Of a stretch of 64,000 nt of DNA, positions 1-8,012 are shown piece after piece. This DNA is from Peribacillus simplex (GTDB lineage: Bacteria; Bacillota; Bacilli; Bacillales; DSM-1321). The translations under genes and the position numbers were made by a program. Location of the stretch: contig NZ_LNNH01000010.1 in the NCBI RefSeq assembly GCF_001542915.1, positions 243,039 through 307,038 of the forward strand. The letters are read 5' to 3'. The notes below the pieces were generated by a model that saw nothing but the letters and a program-made list of their open reading frames with translations, made no database searches and was not told the origin of the DNA. Every line of letters starts with the position of its first letter. Position 1 is the first letter of the stretch.

Positions 1-39
1 ATTTCATTTTCCTTGAATGAAAATGATTTTTATTATCAA

Positions 40-78
40 TAATAAAAAAGAAGAAGGGCAACCAGTTGATGGTTACCC
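40..78 (-). terminator. Intrinsic terminator of the DUF1540 gene
   Basis: Read on the minus strand, a 9-bp stem (GGGTAACCA with TGGTTGCCC, one G-U pair) closes a 5-nt loop and is followed by TTCTTCTTTTTT. It lies just after the stop codon of the small gene at 88-243. Confidence 0.75.
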
Positions 79-87
79 CCCGAGGTT

Positions 88-243
88 TTAAACTCCTGGA
101 TCAAATGTTTTGCAATCCGTTTCTTTACTATTTGATGCATGATTCCCTTTATGACTCACTACATAAATAGCTTCAGCATTACATTTGTTTCCAGAATGCC
201 AATGTACACAGTTGTTTACCTCACATAGAACATCTTTAGCCAT
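88..243 (-). CDS. DUF1540 domain-containing small cysteine-rich protein
   Basis: This is a 51-aa protein (start MAKDVLCEVNNCVHW, end TDCKTFDPGV). It has four cysteines spaced C-x4-C-x8-C and then a late C, typical of the short DUF1540 proteins of Bacillaceae. Those proteins are thought to bind a metal, but no reaction is established. The ATG at 243 is preceded by TGAGGAGGTG at good spacing, and a terminator follows the stop. It appears to be a single-gene unit, convergent with nothing on its left and separate from the cstA gene on its right. The family call rests on the Cys pattern and length; the role is unknown. Confidence 0.7.
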   Translation of the reverse strand: MAKDVLCEVNNCVHWHSGNKCNAEAIYVVSHKGNHASNSKETDCKTFDPGV

Positions 244-322
244 CGTATTACACCTCCTCATTTGTTATCATTAACAAATTTGGGGGTATTGATACTTTCC
301 TTTTTTAGGTTATCTCATTTTT

Positions 323-2116
323 TCAGGCTGATTGTTTCAGTAGTTCGGCTTGCGGGATTTTCCAGAGCTCGCGCCATTTTTTCAGGGCGGAGATGAGAAT
401 GACCAAGCCGAGGCATAGCATGATGATCGACAATGCTCCATTCAGGATGCTGAAGCCTGCAGCGTCCGGGTTCAAGTATACGTTTTTCACCATCCAGTAT
501 CCTGCTACATTAACCGTTACATATAGGTAGGCGAGGGGCACGAGGCATGTCCACATATACCAGCGCTTGTCGGCGATTTTCAAGACGACGGTCGCCCCGA
601 TGATGAGGCCGATCGAAGCCATGAGCTGGTTGGATACGCCAAATAGTGCCCAGATCGATCCGATGTCCCCGGAATAGAGCAGATAGCCCCAGATGAAGCA
701 GGCTAATGCACTGGCGAAGATGTTGCCGGGCAGCCAATCGACTTTCTTCAATGGTTTATAGAACTCGCCGAAGAAGTCCTGGATCAAGTAGCGGGCCACA
801 CGTGTCCCCGAGTCGATCGCGGTTAATATGAACACCGCCTCGAACATGATGACGAATTGGAAGAAAAACGAAGCCAATTTTTCAAAGAAGGGAATCTCCG
901 TGAAAATATAGGTCATTCCGACAGCAAGGGTTACGGCCCCGCCTGTCCGTCCTTCAAGGTTAATGCCGATTTCTTCGCTTAGCTCATTAAGGTGCACTTT
1001 TTCCATGCCTAATGTTTGAAAGACCTCAGGTGAAGAGTTAATGGCAAAATAATCACCTGGCTGCAGGGAGACTGCCGCAATCAATGCCATGATGGCCACG
1101 ACACATTCCACAAGCATCGCCCCGAAACCGACGGATTTGATATCACTCCAGCGGTTCAGCATTTTTGGCGTTGTACCGGAGCCGACAAATGCATGGAATC
1201 CTGAAATCGCCCCACAGGCAATCGTGATTGAAATGAATGGCCACACAGGACCGGCGACAATCGGGCCTCCGCCATTGACGAATTCGGTGAATGCCGGAAA
1301 TTGGATCTCTGGATTCACCACGAACACGCCGATGATCAAAGCGGCAAACACACCAATTTTCATGAAGGTGCTTAAATAATCGCGCGGTGCAAGCAGCAGC
1401 CACACAGGCAATGCCGCTGCAAAGAAAGCATAAATCGGCAAAATGAGGGCCAGCGTGCTTGCTTCGAGTGTCAATAGTTCACCAAGGGCCGTTCCTTGAA
1501 TGTTCGGACCAAGCAAGATCCCAGCCATGATGAGCGCGAAGCCGACAATGGTCGCGCCTTTCAAATTGCCTGTTTTTTTATGGTACAGCCCGACTCCCAT
1601 GGCGATGGGAATCGTGATCCCGACAGCAAACGTTCCCCATGGGTTATTTTCCAATGCATGCAGGACGACCATAGAAAGTCCTGCCATCGTAATGGTGATG
1701 ATAAAAAGCATGGCAAGTCCTGTACAGAAGCCTGCGACCGGTCCAAGTTCTTCCTTGGCCACTTCCGATAGCGATTTTCCGTCTTTGCGCATGGAAGCGA
1801 AAAGCACTACGGCGTCATGGACCGCTCCGCCGATGACGGCTCCGATCAATAGCCATAACAAACTTGGCAAATAGCCAAATTGTGCAGCAAGGATCGGACC
1901 GACGAGCGGACCTGCCGCTGCGATGGCGGCAAAGTGATGGCCGAATGCCACCCATTTATTGGTCGGAACATAATCTTTTCCATCTTCCAATGCGTGAGCC
2001 GGAGTCGGCTTGGAATCATCCAGCTTCAGTACTTTCCGTGCTATGAATGTCCCGTATAAACGGTAAGCGATCATTAATATACAAATCGAGCCTATGACGA
2101 TTGAAACCGCATTCAT
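323..2116 (-). CDS. cstA: CstA-family carbon starvation protein / pyruvate (peptide) transporter
   Basis: This 597-aa polytopic membrane protein has about sixteen hydrophobic segments and the CstA N-terminal signature, including GHHFAAIAAAGPLVGPILA near residue 60 and the FxGFHAFVGSGTTPK-like stretch near 305. The length matches Bacillus CstA. Members of this family (E. coli CstA, BtsT) import pyruvate by proton symport and have been linked to peptide uptake in starvation. The start at 2116 has an AGAGGGGG ribosome site. The adjoining LytS/LytR-type system (2258-4757) mirrors E. coli BtsSR, which controls BtsT, so pyruvate is the likely substrate; that is an inference from context. The upstream region carries repeats described separately. 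Confidence 0.9.
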   Translation of the reverse strand: MNAVSIVIGSICILMIAYRLYGTFIARKVLKLDDSKPTPAHALEDGKDYVPTNKWVAFGHHFAAIAAAGPLVGPILAAQFGYLPSLLWLLIGAVIGGAVHDAVVLFASMRKDGKSLSEVAKEELGPVAGFCTGLAMLFIITITMAGLSMVVLHALENNPWGTFAVGITIPIAMGVGLYHKKTGNLKGATIVGFALIMAGILLGPNIQGTALGELLTLEASTLALILPIYAFFAAALPVWLLLAPRDYLSTFMKIGVFAALIIGVFVVNPEIQFPAFTEFVNGGGPIVAGPVWPFISITIACGAISGFHAFVGSGTTPKMLNRWSDIKSVGFGAMLVECVVAIMALIAAVSLQPGDYFAINSSPEVFQTLGMEKVHLNELSEEIGINLEGRTGGAVTLAVGMTYIFTEIPFFEKLASFFFQFVIMFEAVFILTAIDSGTRVARYLIQDFFGEFYKPLKKVDWLPGNIFASALACFIWGYLLYSGDIGSIWALFGVSNQLMASIGLIIGATVVLKIADKRWYMWTCLVPLAYLYVTVNVAGYWMVKNVYLNPDAAGFSILNGALSIIMLCLGLVILISALKKWRELWKIPQAELLKQSA

Positions 2117-2136
2117 TTTGAAAACCCCCTCTATTT

Positions 2137-2170
2137 CTTACATCGTAGACTGATGATATCACGATGTAAG
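2137..2170. promoter_or_regulatory. Perfect 10-bp inverted repeat before cstA
   Basis: CTTACATCGT and its exact complement ACGATGTAAG are separated by 14 bp. On the minus strand the spacer holds a plausible -10 (TATCAT, 2158-2153) with TTTGCA as -35 at 16 bp. The dyad therefore could be an operator over the transcription start, or a hairpin at the 5' end of the cstA mRNA. No U-run follows, so it is not a terminator. Confidence 0.5.
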
Positions 2171-2191
2171 CGGATGCAAAGGGTTTTCAAG

Positions 2192-2245
2192 CTACAATGC
2201 AGATAATGAGGGCTGGATTGCAATATAAAGATACTAAAATGCAGA
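2192..2245 (-). promoter_or_regulatory. Direct repeats upstream of cstA, candidate LytTR-regulator sites
   Basis: On the minus strand TCTGCATTTTAG (2245-2234) and TCTGCATTGTAG (2203-2192) are 42 bp apart, four helical turns. A weaker copy (ATTGCAATCCAG, 2225-2214) sits between them, giving roughly 21-bp phasing. LytTR-domain regulators typically bind direct repeats about two turns apart, and the regulator gene is adjacent. The assignment is an inference. Confidence 0.4.
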
Positions 2246-2257
2246 ATTATGAAAATT

Positions 2258-3010
2258 TTAAAAACCAATAAGCTGCTTTAGCTCCTTTACATATGTGCGG
2301 CTCACGGGTATGTTCGATCCGTCGCTCATGATGAGATTATACGTCGAATTGAACCAGGGCTGGATCTCGGCGATATGGATGACATTGACGATAAACCCGC
2401 GATGCACCCGTAAGAACGAGCGTGGGTCAAGCTTCCGTTCAAACACGATGAGCGGATCGCCCATTTTATATTCATTTTCTTCCGTTTTGATGATTGTCTT
2501 TCCTTCAATGAGCCCGATGAATAATATCGAATCCCGGTCGATCAAAACGATCCGGTCATCGATTTCAACAGCCAGTTTGCCTGTCTGCTCCGCCCCATTG
2601 CGATGCGGCGGCTTTGTCCTGGTTTCGCGCTCCCCTGCTTTGCGCACTTTGTTCAGCCTGTCCAATGTTTGGCGTATTCGCTTTTCATTAAAGGGCTTCA
2701 ATAGATAATCAAATGCATACGATTCAAAGGCCTGAAGGGCAAATTCGTCATAAGCCGTGGCAAAAATGAGCGTTGGTGCTGGGTCAAGCCCGGCCAATTG
2801 TTTAGCCAATTGCAGGCCTGTGCCGTCAGCCAGCTCAATATCCATAAAAACAAGATCCGGCTTTAAGCTGGGGATATCCCTGATGGCCCCTTCTATCCCT
2901 TCTGCCTCACCGATGACTTCAGCTTGCCTGCTTCTCTTCAGAAGGTATTTCAATTCATCCCTTGCGAGGGGTTCATCTTCTACGATAAATGCTTTCAACA
3001 TCGCTGTCAT
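2258..3010 (-). CDS. LytTR-family response regulator (BtsR/LytR-like)
   Basis: This 250-aa protein has an N-terminal receiver domain (acidic pair in VEDEP, phospho-acceptor Asp in LVFMDIELADG near residue 57, Lys in YLLKPFN) followed by a C-terminal LytTR DNA-binding domain (residues ~145-250, with FLRVHRGFIVN). It should be phosphorylated by the kinase encoded immediately upstream, whose 3' end it overlaps by 38 bp, and act on the cstA promoter downstream. AAGGAG lies only 3 nt before the ATG at 3010, so the second Met (codon 4) is a possible alternative start. The adjacency to cstA suggests a pyruvate-responsive circuit like BtsSR or LytST; the ligand is not shown by the sequence. Confidence 0.88.
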   Translation of the reverse strand: MTAMLKAFIVEDEPLARDELKYLLKRSRQAEVIGEAEGIEGAIRDIPSLKPDLVFMDIELADGTGLQLAKQLAGLDPAPTLIFATAYDEFALQAFESYAFDYLLKPFNEKRIRQTLDRLNKVRKAGERETRTKPPHRNGAEQTGKLAVEIDDRIVLIDRDSILFIGLIEGKTIIKTEENEYKMGDPLIVFERKLDPRSFLRVHRGFIVNVIHIAEIQPWFNSTYNLIMSDGSNIPVSRTYVKELKQLIGF

Positions 3011-4757
3011 ATGCTCCTTTTTCGTTGAGTGGTATGGTTATTTTCACTTCTGTTCCAACATTCGCTTCACTTTCTATCGAGAGGCTGGCCTGGCCCTTAT
3101 AGATGCCCTCCAGCCTTTCACTGATATTATGAAGGGCCGTTCCTGTACCTTTCGGCGATTTGACAGTCCGCTTCCCCAATTCAGCTAATTTCTCTCTTGA
3201 AATCCCTTTTCCGTTATCCTTCACGGTTATGCACATCGCCGCCTCTTGAAAAGATACATCAATGAGGATTTCACCTTTGTTTCTCATTTGCGAAAAGGCA
3301 TGGTGGATGGCATTTTCAACGAGCGGCTGCAGCGTGAATGGAGGCAGTGGAACCTCCTTAAGACTTGGTTCTATGTTATGAACGATTTCATATTTATCCG
3401 GAAATCGGGCCTGCTCCAGCGATAAGTATGCATGGACATGCTCCAATTCCTTTTCAAGCGGCACCAATATTTGCCTTGCGCCTTGGAGGTTGCTGCGAAA
3501 GAAAGCACTTAGCTCCATTAATAGGCTTCTTGCCTTCTCCACATCCGTCCGGCATAAAACGGAAATCGTATTGATTGCGTTGAACAGAAAATGCGGATGG
3601 ACTTGTGCCTGCAAGGCCTTGATTTCAGCATCTTTCAATAACTCCGTCTGCATTTCCGCTTTAGCGAGCTCCAGCTGGGTGGAAAAAAGCTTGGCCAGCC
3701 CTTCAGCCAGCTCCTGTTCCACTTGGCTTAATTTATCGGGATGCTTGAAGTACATCTTCAACGTCCCGACCGTCTTCCGTTGGACCTGAAGGGGCAGCAC
3801 GACCGCTGCTTGCAATGGACATTGATCTTGAAAGCAATAAATATCCTTTCTTGTTTTCGCGACGATGATCTCACCCTGCTCAAGAGCCTTTTTCGTTATA
3901 CCCGTCGCGATTCCCTCCTTCGGGACATGATGATCGGAAGCTGCCCCCACATGAGCAAGTACGCTATTCCGATTGGTTATGGCCACGGCATCGGCTTCTG
4001 TCAGCCCAAGGATGATCTCGGCAATTTTCTTACAGGAGCTTTGATTCAAGCCCTGGCGGAAATAAGGCAATGTCTGATCCGCAATCAGGAACGCCAAATT
4101 CGTCTGCACCGCCCGCGTCCGGGCCTCATCCCTCGTAATCGATTGAATGATGAGCATGAACAGTAACGTGCCAAAGCCATTGATGAAAATCATCGGAAGT
4201 CCGATTACCTGAACGAGCTCCCAGGCCCGTTCAAATGGCTTGGCCGTTGCCAGGATGATGACCATTTGGATCGCTTCCAGGGCCATGCAAATCGGGAGGG
4301 CAAACCAAGGGGTGATCCTTCCATGCCTTTGCCGCCTTTTTCCTAAAAAACCTGACAAGACGCCAGCCAAAATTGCCGCCACGGCACAAGCCCCTGCTGT
4401 AAAACCGCCGAGAGTATAACGGTGAAGGCCTGCAATCAAACCGACCCCCAAGCCTACGAATGGCCCCCCAAGCAAGCCGCCGATGGCGACACCCATGATC
4501 CTGGTGTTGGCAATCGCATTTTCTGGCGCAATTTCGGTGTGCCAATCTCCCACGGGCATCTCATGATTTCCGATTTCAATCCCCGTATAATTACTAATGA
4601 TGCCGAATGTTCCAAAAAGGACGATGAGCATGATTTTCTTTGACATTTGATGTTCATGGCCGATCATTTGCCGAAACGGCTTCATATAAGAAAGCAGGAA
4701 CGCAGCAATCACGATGATCCCCACTTTTTCAAACAGCGACGGTAATAAATGAACCAA
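2973..4757 (-). CDS. LytS/BtsS-type sensor histidine kinase (5TM-5TMR_LYT)
   Basis: The protein is about 594 aa. It has an N-terminal multispan 5TMR_LYT sensor region (residues ~5-190), a GAF domain (~215-350), a His_kinase region with the phospho-acceptor in HPHFLFN, and a HATPase domain (LVENAIHHAF, DNGKGIS, GTGTALHNI). I place the start at the TTG at 4757, seven bases after GGAGG, because this gives the usual LytS-like beginning VHLLPSLFEKVGI and the ~593-aa family length. A longer reading frame upstream lacks a ribosome site. LytS/BtsS proteins sense extracellular pyruvate in characterised cases. The gene is translationally coupled to the regulator downstream. Confidence 0.88.
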   Translation of the reverse strand: MVHLLPSLFEKVGIIVIAAFLLSYMKPFRQMIGHEHQMSKKIMLIVLFGTFGIISNYTGIEIGNHEMPVGDWHTEIAPENAIANTRIMGVAIGGLLGGPFVGLGVGLIAGLHRYTLGGFTAGACAVAAILAGVLSGFLGKRRQRHGRITPWFALPICMALEAIQMVIILATAKPFERAWELVQVIGLPMIFINGFGTLLFMLIIQSITRDEARTRAVQTNLAFLIADQTLPYFRQGLNQSSCKKIAEIILGLTEADAVAITNRNSVLAHVGAASDHHVPKEGIATGITKKALEQGEIIVAKTRKDIYCFQDQCPLQAAVVLPLQVQRKTVGTLKMYFKHPDKLSQVEQELAEGLAKLFSTQLELAKAEMQTELLKDAEIKALQAQVHPHFLFNAINTISVLCRTDVEKARSLLMELSAFFRSNLQGARQILVPLEKELEHVHAYLSLEQARFPDKYEIVHNIEPSLKEVPLPPFTLQPLVENAIHHAFSQMRNKGEILIDVSFQEAAMCITVKDNGKGISREKLAELGKRTVKSPKGTGTALHNISERLEGIYKGQASLSIESEANVGTEVKITIPLNEKGAYDSDVESIYRRR

Positions 4758-4957
4758 CTCATCACCTCCATTTCTGGCTTTTTCATTCATCTTACAACAG
4801 CTTTGAAATCTTTGTCGAATTTTGTTTTTGCGCTCAGCCCAGCACATCATTGGAGGGCGTACCATATCTGAAACGGTACCGATCATTTTAGGAACCCAGC
4901 AAATTGAAAAAACATGTATAGTGGAGTCAGCAAAGCTAGTACTTATTAGGAGGAATC

Positions 4958-5125
4958 ATGAATAGTAAGGTCCTGACATTTTATATTCTGGCTGGAATAT
5001 CCTTGTTTGGTGCAGGATTATTTCCGCTCAGATATATAAAGTCTTTCCATTTATTTATCTCTTTGTTTATTTTAGGTATGATATTTATCTTAATCGCTCA
5101 AATTCACAAGAGGAAAGAAAAATGA
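4958..5125 (+). CDS. Hypothetical 55-aa two-helix membrane protein
   Basis: The ATG at 4958 follows TTAGGAGGAATC, a strong ribosome site. The product has two hydrophobic helices (YILAGISLFGAGLFPL and LFISLFILGMIFILIA) and ends in a charged tail, QIHKRKEK. I do not recognise a family. It is followed 77 bp later by a second protein of the same size and topology (5203-5370). The two may be one transcript, divergent from the kinase gene. Confidence 0.6.
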   Translation: MNSKVLTFYILAGISLFGAGLFPLRYIKSFHLFISLFILGMIFILIAQIHKRKEK

Positions 5126-5202
5126 GGGAGATTAAATTTGGTAGTAAACTAATACGATAAAAGAGATATGACGCGATTGTTATAAAGGATGATTGATTAT
5201 TC

Positions 5203-5370
5203 ATGAAAAAATTAACCAAATATATTGTCCTATTCCTCTGGGTAGTCATGTTTCTATATTTCTCTGATATGGTTATGCCCAAAGGTGTTTATTATTTTAT
5301 TGTAGGAATTCCAGCACTTTTTCTAAGTGCCATTTTTATTTTAAAGATGTTTGATCATTCAAAAAGCTAA
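5203..5370 (+). CDS. Hypothetical 55-aa two-helix membrane protein
   Basis: The ATG at 5203 has a GGATGATTG region upstream, a weak ribosome site. The product has a Lys-rich start (MKKLTKY), two hydrophobic helices (IVLFLWVVMFLYF and YYFIVGIPALFLSAIFIL) and a short polar end (DHSKS). Its topology and length match the preceding small protein, but I see no clear sequence similarity. No family is recognised. The 286 bp that follow to the next gene show no coding capacity or clear signal to me. Confidence 0.5.
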   Translation: MKKLTKYIVLFLWVVMFLYFSDMVMPKGVYYFIVGIPALFLSAIFILKMFDHSKS

Positions 5371-5656
5371 AGATTCCGGTGATACAATCAACCTTTTCGG
5401 AGGCTGTTTGCATCACCTTTCTTATTTTACCGTTCATTTCCATCAAATTTAATAGTCAGTAAATTTGCTTATTACTAACACTTCTTCCATAAATTTTTTG
5501 TTTGTTTGATACCTTTCCTATCTACGCCCAATCCCTATTTTAGGATTTCACTTGATTTCCCAGTCTTTTCTCACATCGCCGTTACAGGTAACGATATACA
5601 CGGGAAATAAAGTTAAATTAAGGATGAATCCACAAAGAGCCCCTGCCTAACGTTGT

Positions 5657-7561
5657 TTATTCGTTTAGCTTCTTCCGCATGTCCGCCGCGACATTCCTTA
5701 AGGCTTTCTTCGACCCCCGCTTTAGGTCATGATCCAGCTTCCTTTCTTCGTAGCTGACGAATAGGGCGTTCAGATCATAGCCTTCCGGATATAAGTCGGC
5801 GGCTTTTATTTCAAGCTCCAGCTTATTTGCATGAACTTCCTTGAATTCATCTTCGAAAAGGACAATGACATGATTGAATGAATCCTTCTTTTTATAGATG
5901 ATCGCATATCCGTCAAGTCCGCTTACTTTTACCTTGTCACCGATGTCAAATTGGGGTAAGGCTTTTTTGGAAGGGGTTTCGGCTTTCGCTTTTTTGATTT
6001 TTCCTTCCTGGACACGTTCCAAGTTATAGTCTTTATTGTCAATATAGTGTTTTGCTTTTTGCAATACCTTTTGGCGTATATCCATTTTTTTCGCGATCCA
6101 CAAGGCATTGCTTTCGCCGGATTGACCGATCAGCAGCTTATACTTCGGCTCCAATGTTTCACTGTTAAACTGCATCGCCGCATTCATGAAGTCGCTGTGA
6201 ATTTCGGAATAACGCTTGATTTCCCCATAATGGGTCGTCGCAACGGTGATGCATCCCTTTTGATAAAATTCCTCCAATATCGCAATCGCCAAAGCCGCAC
6301 CTTCATTCGGTTCCGTTCCGCTCCCGATTTCATCGAAGAGCAACAGCGAGTTATTGGACACAGCAAGCATGATTTCCGAAATGTTTTTCATATGCGATGA
6401 AAACGTACTCAGCGCATTTTCCAGGCTTTGATTATCGCCAATATCGACGAATACGTGATCGAAGACAGCCAGCTCCGTTCCCTCTTTTCCGGCAACATGA
6501 AGCCCGGACATCGCAGCCAGCGTAAGGATGCCGATCGTCTTCAGGACGACCGTTTTCCCTCCGGCGTTAGGTCCGGTGATGATCAAGCTGCGATAATCGT
6601 GACCGATTTCGAAATCCAATGGTACACTGTCGGCGGGCAAAAGCGGATGCTTGCAGCCTGCTAATCGGATATACCCATGATCATTGATTTTCGGTTCAAT
6701 CCCGTCCAGGCTTTTACTGAACTTGGCTTTTGCGAAGATCATATCATATTGACTGATCAGCTCGATATTGATTTTGATCGGTTTCAGTTGCTCGAAAACC
6801 GTGCCGGATAATGTAGCCAAAAGTTGATACTCCTCCATCGCTTCCTCCGCTTTGAAGCTGGCCAATTCTGCATTCAGTTTCGTCACGGTGGCAGGTTCGA
6901 TGAATACGGTGGCCCCTTTGGCCGAAACCTCCACGATCGTCCCGGCCACCTGGTTTTTATAAGAGGCTTTGATCGGGATGGTGTAGCGATCATCTTTTTT
7001 GCTGATGAAGAATTCCTGAATGAACTCTTTATTGGCCCCGCTCTTCAAGAACTTATGCAGCCGCTCCTCTATTTTGCTTTCCATTTTGCTGATTTGATTC
7101 CGAATCCGCTTCAAATCCCTGCTGGCTTCCGAAGCAACCGCATTCCCTTTTATCGTGAATTGGATCTCTTCCTCGATGCTCCTTAAATCGGTCATCGAAT
7201 GAGCGTACGAATGCAGGGTTGGGGCAAAGAACGCTTTATCGGTCATAAACGTCTTGATATTCCGGCAGCCTCTCAAAAAGTCGGCTATCGCCACAAGTTC
7301 ACTCGGCTCCAGGATCATTCCCTTTTCCAGTTTGTCGATATGAAGACCAACATGGGATATGCCTTTTAAAGGAATATGGCTTTCCGCGTTCAATAAGTTC
7401 CTCGCTTCCGTCGTCTCGTTCAAACGGTTCTTAACAACCTTCAACACGCTGCTTGGCTGAAGCCGATCCAACAATTCCTTTCCTAAGCCGCTTACACAAT
7501 GGTTTTTCACCATTTCTTTTAGTTGGATATATTGTAATTTTTCATAAGTCATCGTATTCAT
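5657..7561 (-). CDS. MutS2-like ATPase lacking the Smr domain
   Basis: This 634-aa protein has MutS2 architecture: N-terminal core/lever helices with a coiled coil (residues ~140-260), then an ABC-type MutS ATPase with Walker A GPNAGGKT, Walker B LLLFDEIGSGTEP and the HYGE switch. A KOW-like segment (FDIGDKVKVSGLDGYAII) follows. True MutS2 is about 785 aa and ends in an Smr endonuclease domain; here the chain stops after ~60 charged residues. The start at 7561 has AAGGAGG eight bases before ATG. MutS2 acts in recombination control and, in B. subtilis, in splitting collided ribosomes. A Smr-less paralog could bind ribosomes or DNA without cutting. It sits alone behind an attenuator-like leader (7605-7977). 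Confidence 0.85.
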   Translation of the reverse strand: MNTMTYEKLQYIQLKEMVKNHCVSGLGKELLDRLQPSSVLKVVKNRLNETTEARNLLNAESHIPLKGISHVGLHIDKLEKGMILEPSELVAIADFLRGCRNIKTFMTDKAFFAPTLHSYAHSMTDLRSIEEEIQFTIKGNAVASEASRDLKRIRNQISKMESKIEERLHKFLKSGANKEFIQEFFISKKDDRYTIPIKASYKNQVAGTIVEVSAKGATVFIEPATVTKLNAELASFKAEEAMEEYQLLATLSGTVFEQLKPIKINIELISQYDMIFAKAKFSKSLDGIEPKINDHGYIRLAGCKHPLLPADSVPLDFEIGHDYRSLIITGPNAGGKTVVLKTIGILTLAAMSGLHVAGKEGTELAVFDHVFVDIGDNQSLENALSTFSSHMKNISEIMLAVSNNSLLLFDEIGSGTEPNEGAALAIAILEEFYQKGCITVATTHYGEIKRYSEIHSDFMNAAMQFNSETLEPKYKLLIGQSGESNALWIAKKMDIRQKVLQKAKHYIDNKDYNLERVQEGKIKKAKAETPSKKALPQFDIGDKVKVSGLDGYAIIYKKKDSFNHVIVLFEDEFKEVHANKLELEIKAADLYPEGYDLNALFVSYEERKLDHDLKRGSKKALRNVAADMRKKLNE

Positions 7562-7604
7562 AGCCTGATCCTCCTTGAATGAGTGTGATTTTCTCCTTAA
7601 ATCC

Positions 7605-7677
7605 AAAAAATGCCCGCAAAAGTCCCCCCTACCTTTACAAATGAACAAGCCATTTGAGTAGAAAGCTCCTGCGGGCA
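7605..7677 (-). terminator. Leader terminator immediately before the MutS2-like gene
   Basis: On the minus strand TGCCCGCA (7677-7670) pairs perfectly with TGCGGGCA (7618-7611), with further inner pairing (CAAATG/CATTTG), and six U residues follow at 7610-7605. It lies between the leader promoter and the ribosome site at 7561, so the gene requires read-through or antitermination. Confidence 0.75.
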
Positions 7678-7745
7678 CGGCCTCATCAATGATAAGAACC
7701 TAAAATCGATAACAAAATAGGCAGGTCAAATAAACCTGATCTACA

Positions 7746-7779
7746 ACAAAAAAGCATGATAGGACAAATCCCACCATGC
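7746..7779 (-). terminator. First leader terminator
   Basis: An 11-bp stem (GCATGGTGGGA with TCCTATCATGC, G-U pairs allowed) with a 4-nt loop is followed by six U residues (7753-7748). A second small hairpin (CAGGT/ACCTG, about 7717-7735) follows it. Confidence 0.8.
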
Positions 7780-7927
7780 AATTTCGCCGTAACACCTACA
7801 TGTTACGCGAATTATGGAAAAGGAAGCAGTCTTAAGGTAGGCATTCACAGTTGCATAATTGCACCGTGAAAAAAGGCATACTTAATCCACTGACTTATCA
7901 GTGATTAAAAAACCTTATTCAACTGAA

Positions 7928-7951
7928 TTAGTTGATACCTACTCCCGACAT
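7928..7951 (-). CDS. Seven-residue leader peptide
   Basis: ATG at 7951 opens a short frame encoding MSGVGIN and a TAA stop. AAAAGGTG ends nine bases before the ATG, and the start lies about 26 nt after the predicted transcript start. Its final codons form one arm of a hairpin and of a possible long-range stem. The size and position resemble the leader peptides of drug-inducible attenuators (erm and ABC-F genes). Translation is not proven. Confidence 0.45.
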   Translation of the reverse strand: MSGVGIN

Positions 7952-7983
7952 AAAACACCACACCTTTTCTAAGAATTGGAACT

Positions 7984-8012
7984 AACATACCATATTAGTA
8001 AGAAAGAGTCAA
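7984..8012 (-). promoter_or_regulatory. SigmaA-type promoter of the MutS2-like leader
   Basis: TTGACT (8012-8007) and TATGTT (7989-7984) are separated by exactly 17 bp on the minus strand. Transcription would begin near 7977. Confidence 0.65.

Larger units (their letters stand above)
7605..7977 (-). promoter_or_regulatory. Structured attenuator-type leader RNA of the MutS2-like gene
   Basis: From the promoter at 7984-8012 a ~370-nt untranslated leader can be drawn. It contains a 7-codon ORF (7951-7928), a hairpin over its stop codon (7919-7935), hairpins at 7882-7908, 7845-7869 and 7780-7813, and terminators at 7746-7779 and 7605-7677. The segment at 7836-7843 can pair either with the ORF codons GTA GGT AT (8 bp) or with TGTAGGTG at 7795-7801, which offers mutually exclusive folds. 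I do not recognise a known riboswitch class. Alternatively 7977 to 7746 is an independent small RNA. Confidence 0.55.

Noticed and set aside
7746..7977. 6S RNA, T-box or cobalamin-type riboswitch upstream of the MutS2-like gene
   Set aside because: No T-box consensus, no B12 box, and the fold is multi-branched rather than the single long 6S hairpin; kept as an unclassified leader.
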